Assembly: GCA_958295495.1 (NCBI GenBank)
Contig: OY282352.1
Location: forward strand, 930,001 to 994,000
Reading direction: 5' to 3'
DNA: 64,000 bases
Origin: an uncultured Latescibacterota bacterium
GTDB taxonomy: Bacteria; Latescibacterota; UBA2968; UBA8231
The position numbers and the translations under genes were made by a program. Of this stretch, positions 23,404 to 32,259 are shown piece by piece; positions within the stretch are counted from its first letter, which is position 1, and each line of letters begins with the position of its first letter. A model generated the notes under the pieces. The model saw only the letters and a program-made list of their open reading frames with translations, searched no databases and was not told the origin of the DNA.

Positions 23404-24165
23404 ATGCCCGGCAGACCCTACATCCTCGCCGAGACCAATTGGCAGACCGTAGCGCAAACTCCGTACGAGGTGGCGATCCTTCCGTGGGGGGCTACGGAAG
23501 CCCACAATTACCACCTGCCCTATTCGACCGACGTGGTGCAGTGCGACGAAATCGTTGCGGCCGCAGCCTGCATCGCTTGGGCGCAAGACGCCAAGGTCAT
23601 CGTCTTGCCGACCGTGCCCTTTGGGGTCAACACCGGCCAACTCGACATCAAACTGGACCTCAATCTCAATCCCTCGACCCAACTAGCTGTCCTGCAAGAT
23701 GTAGTCGAGGCACTCGCCCATCAGGGCATCCCCAAACTGCTCATTGTAAACGGCCACGGCGGCAACGACTTCAAGCAGATGGTGCGGGAGCTTTTGCCGC
23801 GCTATGCGATTTTTATTTGCTGCATGGATTGGTACCGCATCGTCGATACGGGGCTTTTCGCGGCCGGCGGCGACCACGCCAACGAAATGGAAACCAGCCT
23901 CATGCAATACTTGCGGCCGGATTGGGTCTTGCCTCTGTCGGAGGCTGGCTGCGGCCGCGAGCACAAATTTAAGATCGCCGCGCTGCGGGAGGGCTGGGTC
24001 TGGACCCAGCGCGATTGGACGCAGGCGACCGACGACACCGGCATCGGCGACCCGCGCCAAGCCACCCTGGAAAAGGGCCGCCGCTGTTTGGAGCAAGTGG
24101 CCGCGCAACTCGCCGGATTTTTGGTCGAGCTGGCCGCCGCCGACCTAGACGACCTCTACGAATAG
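23404..24165 (+). CDS. Creatininase family amidohydrolase
   Basis: 253 residues. Family metal-ligand motifs are in place: VAILPWGATEAHNYHLPYSTD near the N-terminus (E and H ligands, with D in the YSTD end), LIVNGHGGN mid-protein, and AGGDHANEMETSLMQYL with the late Glu. Members hydrolyse amides or lactams such as creatinine or mycofactocin-type peptides; the substrate here is unknown. The ATG at 23404 follows AAAGGAA; an upstream in-frame start at 23332 would overlap thpR and is rejected. A second, divergent creatininase-family gene lies at 44080. Confidence 0.85.
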   Translation: MPGRPYILAETNWQTVAQTPYEVAILPWGATEAHNYHLPYSTDVVQCDEIVAAAACIAWAQDAKVIVLPTVPFGVNTGQLDIKLDLNLNPSTQLAVLQDVVEALAHQGIPKLLIVNGHGGNDFKQMVRELLPRYAIFICCMDWYRIVDTGLFAAGGDHANEMETSLMQYLRPDWVLPLSEAGCGREHKFKIAALREGWVWTQRDWTQATDDTGIGDPRQATLEKGRRCLEQVAAQLAGFLVELAAADLDDLYE

Positions 24166-24169
24166 GGCC

Positions 24170-25225
24170 ATGCAGTTCTACGCTTTCGTCGCCCCCGGGC
24201 TAGAGGAAATCGCCCAACGAGAAATCGCCGCGCGCTTGGGGGCCGAGCGGCAGGGCCAGCAGCGCGGCGTGGTGTTCTTTGCAACGGACGCCCCGCCGCA
24301 AGCCCTGCTCTCCTTGGGGACGACCGAGGATGTATTCGCGCTGGTGGCTCGCGGCCCGGTGGCTGCGGAGCGCGCCGGCTTGGCCCAAGCCGGCGCACTC
24401 GTTGCCGAGTCGCCGCTTTTTGCCGCGGCCGTGGGCGCCCAGCGCCGCGCTCGCCCCAAGCGGATCAAGCGCATCACCTATCGGATCGTGGCCCAGCGCC
24501 GCGGCCAGAAGCACTATGCGCGCCAAGAGATGCGCCGCGCCTTGCAGCAGGCCATCGCTTGGCGCTTCCCGCGCTGGAAGTACGTGGCTGAGCAAGCGCT
24601 GTTGGAGGTGTGGGGCTTGGAGGCCGCAGGCGAGCTGCTGTGCGGGGTGCGCCTTTCCGACCAGACCATGCGCCACCGCACCTACAAGGTCGCGCAAGTG
24701 GAGGCTTCGCTGCGGCCAACGGTGGCGCGGGCCTTAGTGATGCTATCCGAGCCAGAGGACGGCGACGTCTTTCTCGACCCCATGTGCGGGGCCGGGACTC
24801 TCCTCATCGAGCGGGGGCTGTCCGGCCGCTACGCCCAGCTCTTGGGCGGCGACATTCGCTCGGCCGCTGTGGCTGCCGCCCGCACCAATATCGGCCCGCG
24901 CTACAAGCCAATCGCCGTCCGCCAATGGGATGCGCGGGATTTGCCCTTGGGCGACGGCAGCGTAGATCGGGTGGTGTGCAACCTGCCCTTTGGCAAAAAG
25001 ATCGGCGAGCCGCAAGCGCTGCGCTCGCTCTACGAGGGCTTTGCCGGCGAAGTGGTACGGGTGCTAAGGGCCGGTGGAGTGGCCGTGTGCCTGACCAGCG
25101 AGCGCACTCTGCTGGCCGAAGCATTCGGCGCGTGGCCGGCTCTGTACATGGAGCGCGTGTATCCGGTCGAGGTGCTGGGGCAACGGGCGTTTTGCTGTAA
25201 ATTGAAGAAACGCGCTGATCGTTAG
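24170..25225 (+). CDS. THUMP-domain RNA methyltransferase (RlmKL/Trm14-like, UPF0020)
   Basis: 351 residues. An N-terminal ferredoxin-like plus THUMP region (to about residue 150, PGLEEIAQREIA, then RIKRITYRIVAQ) is followed by a Rossmann methyltransferase. Motif I is FLDPMCGAGTLLIE, and NLPFGKKIGEP is the NPPF-type catalytic motif, here NLPF as in tRNA guanine-N2 methylases of the Trm14/TrmN group. It likely makes m2G in tRNA or rRNA. It starts 5 bp after the creatininase stop. Confidence 0.83.
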   Translation: MQFYAFVAPGLEEIAQREIAARLGAERQGQQRGVVFFATDAPPQALLSLGTTEDVFALVARGPVAAERAGLAQAGALVAESPLFAAAVGAQRRARPKRIKRITYRIVAQRRGQKHYARQEMRRALQQAIAWRFPRWKYVAEQALLEVWGLEAAGELLCGVRLSDQTMRHRTYKVAQVEASLRPTVARALVMLSEPEDGDVFLDPMCGAGTLLIERGLSGRYAQLLGGDIRSAAVAAARTNIGPRYKPIAVRQWDARDLPLGDGSVDRVVCNLPFGKKIGEPQALRSLYEGFAGEVVRVLRAGGVAVCLTSERTLLAEAFGAWPALYMERVYPVEVLGQRAFCCKLKKRADR

Positions 25226-25269
25226 ACCGGCGGATGAGACATTACATTACAAACGCAAAGGAGATTGTC

Positions 25270-26058
25270 ATGGCTGATTTTACGGGCCAAGTAGTTGTCG
25301 TAACCGGCGGTGCCAAGGGCATTGGCGCGGGAATTTCGCGGGCGTTCGCCGGCCAAGGGGCGCAGGTGGCAGCGTTGGACCTAGACGCGAAAGCCGGCGC
25401 GGCCTTGGCCGAGGAAGAGGGCCAGATCCGCTTTTTTGAAGCCGACGTATCTAGCGACGAGGTCTGCGCTCAGACCGTGGGACAGATCATCGACGATTGG
25501 GGCCGCATCGACGTGCTGTGCAACAACGTCGGCATCCAGCCCGTGCCCAGCTATCTGCCGGCCCACGAGCTGCCGGTGGAGATGTGGGACCGGATCATCG
25601 ACGTCAACCTGAAGAGCTTCTTCCTCATGGCTAGGCACTGCCTGCCGCAGATGATGGAGCAGCGCAAGGGGGTCATCCTCAACACGGCCAGCGTCCAGGG
25701 TTTGCAGTCGGCGTCGATGGTTTCGGCCTATGCCGCCAGCAAGGGCGGGATCATTTCTCTGACGCGGCAACTCGCGCTCGACTACGCCCAGTACGGGATT
25801 CGGGTTTTAGCGGTCAACCCAGGGGGCATTCAGACGCCGTTAGTCGATGAGGTGATCGAGGCATTCGGCCACGAGCGCGAGCAATTCTTCAAGGACTACG
25901 CCAGAATCCATCCGCTCGGCCGCTACGGCCAGCCCGAGGACATTGCCAACGCCATGTTGTTCTTAGCCAGCGACAAGGCATCGTTTATGACTGGCGAGAA
26001 CGTCTGCGTTGATGGCGGGCTGATGGCTAAGGGGGCGTGGGCCGAGGTCGAGGAGTGA
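25270..26058 (+). CDS. Short-chain dehydrogenase/reductase (SDR)
   Basis: 262 residues of a classical SDR. The cofactor loop TGGAKGIGAGISRAF (TGxxxGxG), NNVG, the catalytic Ser in NTASVQG and YAASKGG (YxxxK) are all present, as is the PGGIQTP loop. Substrate unknown. AAGGAG ends 6 bases before ATG 25270, which decides the start over an upstream frame at 25234. It is the last gene of the five-gene operon. Confidence 0.9.
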   Translation: MADFTGQVVVVTGGAKGIGAGISRAFAGQGAQVAALDLDAKAGAALAEEEGQIRFFEADVSSDEVCAQTVGQIIDDWGRIDVLCNNVGIQPVPSYLPAHELPVEMWDRIIDVNLKSFFLMARHCLPQMMEQRKGVILNTASVQGLQSASMVSAYAASKGGIISLTRQLALDYAQYGIRVLAVNPGGIQTPLVDEVIEAFGHEREQFFKDYARIHPLGRYGQPEDIANAMLFLASDKASFMTGENVCVDGGLMAKGAWAEVEE

Positions 26059-26072
26059 AAAAGTCGGCACCG

Positions 26073-26402
26073 CTAGACTGCGACGACCCGCTGGTGTCCC
26101 TTCGCGTCTTCGGCTGGCGTAATGCGAATCTCGACATTGCGATTGAGCCGGTTCAAAAATGCAAACAGCCGTTCCAAGCTGAAACGGTCGAAATCCCCGT
26201 TCTTCAGGCGCGACACGTCCGCCTGATCCACGCCGAGGAGTTTGCCGGCCTCCGCTTGCGTCAGTTTCCGTCCCGCGAGAATGCGGTAGATCGCAACGGC
26301 GAGATCGGCTTTCAGTAACTCGCGTTCCGCTTCTGTCTCGGGGAAGCCAAGGTCCTCAAACACATTTCCAGAACTTCGCTCAAATCGGATGTTTTCACTC
26401 AT
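26073..26402 (-). CDS. XRE-family antitoxin (HigA-2-like)
   Basis: 109 residues with a Cro/C1-type helix-turn-helix: LAGRKLTQAEAGKLLGVDQADVSRLKNGDF. The FERSSGNVFEDLGFPE N-terminus is typical of antitoxins paired with Gp49/HigB-type toxins. It probably represses its own operon and neutralises the toxin. The start overlaps the toxin's stop by 8 bp, in toxin-first order as in higBA. Because the toxin frame is broken, the antitoxin may now be an orphan. Confidence 0.82.
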   Translation of the reverse strand: MSENIRFERSSGNVFEDLGFPETEAERELLKADLAVAIYRILAGRKLTQAEAGKLLGVDQADVSRLKNGDFDRFSLERLFAFLNRLNRNVEIRITPAEDAKGHQRVVAV

Positions 26403-26738
26403 TTTCAGCCTCCAGCACTCGTACCCTGTCCAGCCGCTGTCGAATCAAGTCAATCTCCTTTTTCGGAGTTCTGCTGCCACGAGTGGACTTCTTCTGGAGC
26501 GCGTGAAGCACATAGATGGTCTCGCCAATTCTAACGGTATAGACAGCGCGATAGGTGTTCGTGTCGTAACGGGAGACAATCTCCAACGCGCCTGAATCGA
26601 TCCCATGCAATGGTTTTGCCTTTGGATGTTTCTCTTCCTGCTGAGCAAAACGCAGAGCTCACCGATGAGTCTCGTCGCAGCTTGGGGAAAACTCCGGACT
26701 TGTTCACGAGAGTTCCCAATCCATGTTACCTCCCTCAC
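26395..26738 (-). pseudogene. Gp49/HigB-like RelE/ParE-family toxin, frameshifted
   Basis: The N-terminal third (GTG at 26738, VTWIGNSREQVRSFPQAA) and the C-terminal two thirds (EKHPKAKPLHG, then TYRAVYTVRIGETIYVLHAL and QKKS) are the two parts of one Gp49-type toxin but lie in different frames. The break falls at the AAAA run 26647-26650; one extra base there would give a continuous protein of about 114 residues. The toxin and the HigA-like gene therefore form a TA pair whose toxin is inactive, unless the missing base is a sequencing error or is rescued by slippage. Confidence 0.7.
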
Positions 26739-26832
26739 GGCTGCATTCTTATGGTAAACTTACCATACTCGTTTCATATTTTGACCGATTGCGGCGACCA
26801 AGGCAACGCTTTTTCAGCTTAAAGGAACGGAT

Positions 26833-29800
26833 ATGCCCGGCCAATTGTGCACCCATTATTTTTTGACCGACGGCATAAAGGCCACTACCGAGTGGCAAGC
26901 GTCTTTGGGCCAGCCGGGGGCGTTTGCCGCGTTCAAAGACGGCGTTGCCCAACATCACGACGCTCTCAGCCGTTCCCAAGACCCCAATGAAGCTGTCACT
27001 GAGCAGGACTTGATCCGTCCGGTTTTGGAGTTGCTCGGATGGGCTGACTACCTGCCGCAGCAGGGCGTAGCGCGCAACGAGGATATTCCCGATCACCTGC
27101 TTTTCGCCGACGCCGACGCCAAGCAGCACGCCACTGCCGAGCGCAATGCCGGCGATCGCTTTCGCTACGCAACAGTCGTTGAAGAGAGCAAGCGCTTCGG
27201 GCTTGCTCTTGACAGCCGGGACCGGAGCGACCGGGCGCAGCGCGGCACGCCGCACGGCCAGATTCTTCGATACTTGGCGACGGCTGAGATCGAGTCGGAG
27301 GGGCGCATTCGCTGGGGCATTCTCACCAACGGCAGCGTCTGGCGGCTCTACGACTATCGCGCCCGGCCGCGTGCCAGCGGCTACTTTGAAGCCGATCTGA
27401 CAGCACTGCTCCAGCCCGACAATGAAGACGACCTCCGCGTCTTTCACCTGCTATTCCGCCGCGAGTCTTTTACGCTCCGGGACGGGGCCACGACCACGTT
27501 CCTCGAAGCGGCACTGGCCGAAGGCCGCCGCTATGAGGAACAGGTTGCACAGGACCTTTCGGGGGTGGTGTTCGAGCGCGTGTTTCCAAACCTAGTCAAT
27601 GCGCTTGCCAAGGACCTGGGAGGAAGCCTCGCCGAGAGCCGCGATGCGGCGTTGATCTTCCTCTATCGCTTGCTGTTTGTGCTCTACGCCGAGGATCGGG
27701 GGCTGCTGCCGGTCAACGATGCGCGGTACGACGACTATGGTTTGCGAAAACGAGTGCGCGACGATATTGCGCACAGGATGGCGGCTAACGACGCGTTCTC
27801 GGCCCTTGCCACCAACTATTACGACCACCTGACGACGTTGTTCAAGCTCATCGACAAGGGCGACGAGTCCATCGGCCTGCCGCCCTACAACGGCGGGCTG
27901 TTCGCGGCGGAAGCAGCACCCTTGCTGGAAGCGGTTCGCCTCGCCGACAAAGACATCGCGCCCATCATCTACGACCTGAGCCACGCCGACGATCCGCAGG
28001 GCGTGCGCCGCTTTGTCAACTACCGCGACATGTCCGTGCAGCAGCTTGGCTCGATTTACGAGCGCCTGCTGGAGCGCGAGCCAGTGCGCGACAACGGGAA
28101 AATTTCCATTCGCCCCAATCCCTATGCCCGCAAGGACAGCGGCAGTTTCTATACCCCGCAGGAGCTCGTCGATCTGATTGTCGAGCGGACCTTGAAGCCG
28201 CTGGCCGAAGAGCGGCTCAACGCCTTTGAAGAAAAGGCTGCCGCGCTCAAAAGCGACCGCCGATCCAAGCAGGAACGCCGGGCGGAGCTCGAGCAGTTCG
28301 ATCCGGCCGAGGCCGTCTTGGACTTGAAGGTGCTGGACCCGGCGATGGGCAGCGGCCACTTCCTCGTCACGGCGGTGGATTTTCTGTCGGACTACATCGC
28401 CGAGTTAATCGAGCGCGTTCCCGAGGTTCCCAAGTGGTTGAATGGCGAGTACGCGTCGCCGCTGGTGGAGCGCGTGGCGGCGATTCGGGATGACATTCGC
28501 CAACGGGCCAACGAATCGAATTGGGTCTTGGACGAGGCCCAGCTTACCGACCAAGCCATTATCCGCCGCATGGTGCTCAAGCGCTGCATTTACGGGGTCG
28601 ATAAGGGTCGGCTGACGGTTGAGTTGGCCAAGGTGTCGCTGTGGCTACACAGCTTTACGGTGGGTGCGCCGCTGTCCTTCCTCGATCACCATTTGCGTTG
28701 CGGCGATTCGTTGGTTGGTCTGCGGGTGCGGGACGCCACCGATGAGTTGCATCGGCTCGGCGGGATGTTTGCCGGCAGTGCCATTGCCGGGGCGGAGACG
28801 GCCACCGCCGGAATGCAGCGCATCGAGGCGATGTCCGACGCCGACGTTGCCCAGGTACAGGAGTCGGCCGCGCTGTTCAATGGGGTGGAGGAGACGACCG
28901 CCGATTTGCGCGGCTTGCTCAACTTTTTGTGCGGCTGGCGTTGGCTGACGGCAGGCATGAAGAAGAAAGAACGCGATGAATTTGAGGGGCCGCTGGTTGC
29001 GACGCTCGGCCAGCATACGGCGAATGCTTACGAGCTTTTGGCGCGAGGGCCGGACGCCCTATCGGCGACCTTTGCTCAGCTATGGCGCGAGGCAAAATCC
29101 ATCGCAGACCGCGAAAGTTTCTTGCATTGGGAGGTGGCCTTTCCCGGGGTGTGGCATCGGTGGCAAGAAAGCCGTCCGCAAGGCGGCTTTGACGCGATTA
29201 TTGGCAACCCGCCGTGGGACCGCATCAAGCTGCAAGAGGTCGAGTGGTTTGCCACCCGCGCCCCGGAACTCGCGCACGAGCCGACGGCGGCCAAGCGGCG
29301 AAAGGGCATTCAGCGGCTGCGCGATCGGGGAGCACCCCTTGCGGCTGAGTTCGACGCGGCCAAGTCGCAGTCCGAAAGCCTGAGCCAGATGGTGCGCTCT
29401 GGTGGCGACTACCCTTTGCTCGGCGGCGGCGACATCAACTTGTATTCGCTGTTCGTCGAGCGGGCCATGAGCCTGATTAAGCCCGATGGGTTTGTCGGCC
29501 TGCTGACGCCATCGGGCATTTACGCCGACAAGACAGCGGCCAAGTTTTTCAAGTCCGTTTCGACTAGCGGACGGGTGGGCGGCGTGTTCGATTTTGAGAA
29601 CAAGAAAATTTTCTTCAAGGACATCCACGCTTCGTTCAAATTCTGCGCCCTCATACTCGGTGGAAAGAAGCGGCGATTCAGAAAGACCGAATGCGCCTTT
29701 TTCCTACACGACACGAAAACGATCGCTGACGAGGACCGCTGTTTTCAGTTGACGTCCGCGGACTTCTCCCGCGTGAATCCGAATACTGGTACCGCGCCCG

Positions 29801-30822
29801 TGTTCCGCAGCCGCCGCGACGCCGAGATCACGCGACGCATCTACGAGCAGCATCCGGTGCTGGTGGATCGCTCTGGGGGCGGGGAGTGCAAAGTGTGGCC
29901 GGTGAAATACACGCGCATGTTCGACATGACCAACGACTCTCATCTCTTCAGGACTGCTGGACAGCTCGATGCGGAAGGTTTTTATCCCGTCGAAGGCAAT
30001 CGCTGGAAGAAGGGGGAGGAGCTCTATTTGCCGCTGTATGAAGGTAAGATGGTGCAGGCATTCAACCATCGCGCCGCCAGCATTGTGATCAACCCAGAGA
30101 ACCTGAATCGTCCGGCCCAACCCCGCGAAGCTACCGACGAAGAACACGCCAACCCGAATTGGCTGCCGGAACACCAATACTGGATGCCGGCATCTGAATG
30201 CGGCTGGACTTCGAAGTCGAACTGGGTTTTGGGATTCAAGGAAATTACAGCACCCACAAATGCGAGGACATTTATCGCTGCGCTTTTTCCTGCGGTCGGA
30301 TTTGGGAACAAGGTGCCGATCCTCAAGCCGGAAAAGACTGACCGTAACGAATGGTTGCTAGCTGCTAATCTCAACGCGATGCCTTTCGACTTCGTGACGC
30401 GACAAAAAATACAAGGCCAGACTCTGAACCTGTTCATCGTCGAACAACTCCCCGTCATCGCCCCCGACGCTTACGACAGAAAATTCGGCCCCACAACCGT
30501 CCGCGACCTCGTCCGCGACCTCGTGCTCCGCCTCACGTACACCGCCCACGACATGGCCCCTTTCGCCCGCGACCTCGGCTACGACGGCCCGCCCTTCATC
30601 TGGGACGCGGAGGAACGCCGCCACCTCCGCGCTCGCCTCGACGCCCTCTACTTCCACCTCTACGGCCTGACCCGGAAAGACGCCAAATACGTCCTCGACA
30701 CCTTCCCAATCGTCCGCCGAGAAGACGAAGCCGCCTGCGGAAAATACCGCACCCGCGATATGACGCTGGCGTATATGAATGCGCTGGCAGCGGGGGATGC
30801 GGAGACGAGGGTGGCGGTGTAG
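26833..30822 (+). CDS. Type IIG restriction enzyme / adenine-specific methyltransferase (Eco57I-like)
   Basis: 1329 residues joining nuclease, methyltransferase and specificity parts. The N-terminus has EQDLIRPVLELLGW and PDHLLF followed by VVEESKRFG, a degenerate-looking PD...ExK nuclease core. A helical stretch contains the FYTPQELVDLIVERTL entry to the methylase. Motif I is LDPAMGSGHFLV (about residue 502) and motif IV is IIGNPPWDRIKL (about 788), the adenine-N6 type. The C-terminal 450 residues should hold target recognition. AAAGGA precedes the ATG. It stands alone, without separate R or S genes, in the second defence island. Confidence 0.87.
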   Translation: MPGQLCTHYFLTDGIKATTEWQASLGQPGAFAAFKDGVAQHHDALSRSQDPNEAVTEQDLIRPVLELLGWADYLPQQGVARNEDIPDHLLFADADAKQHATAERNAGDRFRYATVVEESKRFGLALDSRDRSDRAQRGTPHGQILRYLATAEIESEGRIRWGILTNGSVWRLYDYRARPRASGYFEADLTALLQPDNEDDLRVFHLLFRRESFTLRDGATTTFLEAALAEGRRYEEQVAQDLSGVVFERVFPNLVNALAKDLGGSLAESRDAALIFLYRLLFVLYAEDRGLLPVNDARYDDYGLRKRVRDDIAHRMAANDAFSALATNYYDHLTTLFKLIDKGDESIGLPPYNGGLFAAEAAPLLEAVRLADKDIAPIIYDLSHADDPQGVRRFVNYRDMSVQQLGSIYERLLEREPVRDNGKISIRPNPYARKDSGSFYTPQELVDLIVERTLKPLAEERLNAFEEKAAALKSDRRSKQERRAELEQFDPAEAVLDLKVLDPAMGSGHFLVTAVDFLSDYIAELIERVPEVPKWLNGEYASPLVERVAAIRDDIRQRANESNWVLDEAQLTDQAIIRRMVLKRCIYGVDKGRLTVELAKVSLWLHSFTVGAPLSFLDHHLRCGDSLVGLRVRDATDELHRLGGMFAGSAIAGAETATAGMQRIEAMSDADVAQVQESAALFNGVEETTADLRGLLNFLCGWRWLTAGMKKKERDEFEGPLVATLGQHTANAYELLARGPDALSATFAQLWREAKSIADRESFLHWEVAFPGVWHRWQESRPQGGFDAIIGNPPWDRIKLQEVEWFATRAPELAHEPTAAKRRKGIQRLRDRGAPLAAEFDAAKSQSESLSQMVRSGGDYPLLGGGDINLYSLFVERAMSLIKPDGFVGLLTPSGIYADKTAAKFFKSVSTSGRVGGVFDFENKKIFFKDIHASFKFCALILGGKKRRFRKTECAFFLHDTKTIADEDRCFQLTSADFSRVNPNTGTAPVFRSRRDAEITRRIYEQHPVLVDRSGGGECKVWPVKYTRMFDMTNDSHLFRTAGQLDAEGFYPVEGNRWKKGEELYLPLYEGKMVQAFNHRAASIVINPENLNRPAQPREATDEEHANPNWLPEHQYWMPASECGWTSKSNWVLGFKEITAPTNARTFIAALFPAVGFGNKVPILKPEKTDRNEWLLAANLNAMPFDFVTRQKIQGQTLNLFIVEQLPVIAPDAYDRKFGPTTVRDLVRDLVLRLTYTAHDMAPFARDLGYDGPPFIWDAEERRHLRARLDALYFHLYGLTRKDAKYVLDTFPIVRREDEAACGKYRTRDMTLAYMNALAAGDAETRVAV

Positions 30823-30911
30823 GCATATTATGACTGTTGACAGGGTTTCGATCAGTATTTTTCTTAAAATGAGACGCATTTCAACAACCTATAACTAGAG
30901 GAAATTTAGCG

Positions 30912-31145
30912 ATGCCAAGAAAAAACCAACACGTTGTGAAGAGGGGTGATGGTTGGGCTATTCGAGGCGCAGGTAACTCGAAAGACACATCTCACCACGA
31001 AACTCAATCCCAAGCGATCAACCGGGCACGCGAAATAGCCCAAAACCAAAAAAGTGAAGTTGTGATCCACAGAGCCGACGGTAAAATTCGAGACAAGGAC
31101 TCCTACGGCAATGATCCCTTGCCTCCGAGAGATAAGAAACACTGA
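30912..31145 (+). CDS. DUF2188 domain protein
   Basis: 77 residues, a whole DUF2188 domain: HVVKRGDGWAIRGAG, HETQSQAINRAREIAQNQ, then EVVIHRADGKIRDKDSYGNDP. The family is small and of unknown function, often near mobile or stress genes. A ribosome site AGAGGA sits about 9 bases before the ATG, and a good hairpin terminator follows. The first 104 bp of this locus are repeated, mutated, at 32060. Confidence 0.8.
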   Translation: MPRKNQHVVKRGDGWAIRGAGNSKDTSHHETQSQAINRAREIAQNQKSEVVIHRADGKIRDKDSYGNDPLPPRDKKH

Positions 31146-31174
31146 TCTTCAAACTAGCAAGTCCCGTAAAGATT

Positions 31175-31208
31175 GGCCGATCCCAACTGGGGGTCGGCCT
31201 TTCTTTCT
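31175..31208 (+). terminator. Rho-independent terminator after the DUF2188 gene
   Basis: GGCCGATCCC at 31175-31184 pairs with GGGGTCGGCC at 31190-31199 (one T-G wobble) around a 5-base loop, followed by TTTCTTTCT. Confidence 0.75.
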
Positions 31209-31293
31209 AGAGTTGGTTTCAAAACGGCCTTAGAGCCTATACGGAAATCATGTCAAAAATGTTGTGAACAGCTTTTGTAGGAACATATATGCT

Positions 31294-31414
31294 ATATAGC
31301 AATCCTACATCCTTCAAGACTGGATTCCCGCTTTCGCGGGAATGACTTCTTATAGGCAGAAAAGACCGTGCCGATGAACATTCCATGCTTTCAAGTCATT
31401 TAGGACTGCTATAT
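31294..31414. mobile_element. Small non-autonomous TIR element (MITE-like), copy 2
   Basis: A 121-bp copy of the element at 10607, with the same ends (ATATAGCAATCCT, AGGACTGCTATAT) and the same CCCGCTTTCGCGGG palindrome and distal CTTCTTATAGGCAG block. It lacks the extra 23 bp of copy 1. It ends 14 bp before the TTG start of the DUF6883-like gene and may supply or disturb its promoter. Confidence 0.65.
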
Positions 31415-31428
31415 ACAGAGGATTGTAA

Positions 31429-31764
31429 TTGAATTTGCCCAACGTACAACATGCCCGAATTAAAAAAGAGAAAATCAAGAACTATCTACTTTCAACGAGT
31501 AGTTCCGATGGTCAAAGTAAAGCTAAATTTTTCCTTGGATTCGGATTTCGCATAGATCAGTGGCAGATCCTCGCGGACGCATTGCGAGTTCATGGAGCGA
31601 GCCATGAAGTTGTTGATACTATTGAAACTGACTATGGCATAAAGTACATTGTAGATGGATCACTTAAGACCCCCGATGGACGTAGTCCATACGTGAGGAC
31701 TGTCTGGCAGATTGACAAGGGAAAGGGCTATCCTAGGTTCATTACGGCGTATCCGGCTGATTAG
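31429..31764 (+). CDS. DUF6883-like protein
   Basis: 111 residues resembling DUF6883: LPNVQHARIKKEKIKNYLL, SKAKFFLGFGF, QWQILADALRVH, and the closing VRTVWQIDKGKGYPRFITAYP. Members occur alone or as C-terminal domains of polymorphic-toxin-like proteins and are commonly next to DUF4926 genes, as here. The TTG start is supported by AGAGG 6-8 bases upstream. Function unknown; a toxin-antidote relation with the next gene is only a suggestion. Confidence 0.65.
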   Translation: MNLPNVQHARIKKEKIKNYLLSTSSSDGQSKAKFFLGFGFRIDQWQILADALRVHGASHEVVDTIETDYGIKYIVDGSLKTPDGRSPYVRTVWQIDKGKGYPRFITAYPAD

Positions 31765-31773
31765 GAGGCAAAT

Positions 31774-32085
31774 ATGTTCAAGGAATTAGACGCTATTGTG
31801 CTTACATCCGCAATTCCGCTTGAGGACATTTGGGAGGTCCCGCCCGGTAGCCCGCTGAACGGCAGCTTAGGAGAAGGGCTGAAAGCCGGCGATGTCGGCA
31901 CGATTGTGTATATACAGGGGGACGGGCAAGCCTTCGAAGTGGAGTTCTTGAAGCCAGACGGCTACACGGTCGCTATTGCTACGGTCCTGCCATCGCAGGT
32001 TCGCCTAGCCACCGAAAAGGACCGCGCCAACTACCGCTTTGGGAAGAAGTCGCCCGCACATTTAGCGATGCCAAGAAAAAACTAA
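31774..32085 (+). CDS. DUF4926 protein
   Basis: 103 residues. FKELDAIVLTSAIPLE, LKAGDVGTIVYIQGDGQAFEVEF and TVLPSQVRLA are the DUF4926 core. The final residues (AMPRKN) are not part of the family: they are read from the duplicated DUF2188 sequence, which supplies the stop. AGGAGG precedes the ATG, 9 bp after the DUF6883-like gene, so the two form an operon. Confidence 0.7.
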   Translation: MFKELDAIVLTSAIPLEDIWEVPPGSPLNGSLGEGLKAGDVGTIVYIQGDGQAFEVEFLKPDGYTVAIATVLPSQVRLATEKDRANYRFGKKSPAHLAMPRKN

Positions 32086-32163
32086 CACGTTGTGAAGCGG
32101 GATGATGGTCAGGCTGTTCGAGGCGGAGGTAACTCGAAGGACACATCTCACCACGAAACTCAA
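32060..32163 (+). pseudogene. Truncated duplicate of the DUF2188 gene start
   Basis: 104 bp closely matching 30904-31007, from ATTTAGCGATGCC to CACGAAACTCAA, with about ten substitutions. One of them makes MPRKN followed by a stop codon. The second half of the gene is missing. The copy sits directly downstream of the DUF6883/DUF4926 pair, so that pair plus the TIR element is flanked by two direct repeats. Confidence 0.7.
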
Positions 32164-32259
32164 GTGTTGGAACGTAAATGACTCATTGACTTATTCCAAG
32201 ATTCAGCGGTACATTCCATCAGTTCAAAACTCTCGCCCTTGAAAGAAGGTACTAACGCC

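Noticed and set aside
31294..31414. The TIR element as a CRISPR or attachment site
   Set aside because: Only two distant copies, unequal length, inverted ends and no spacers or integrase.
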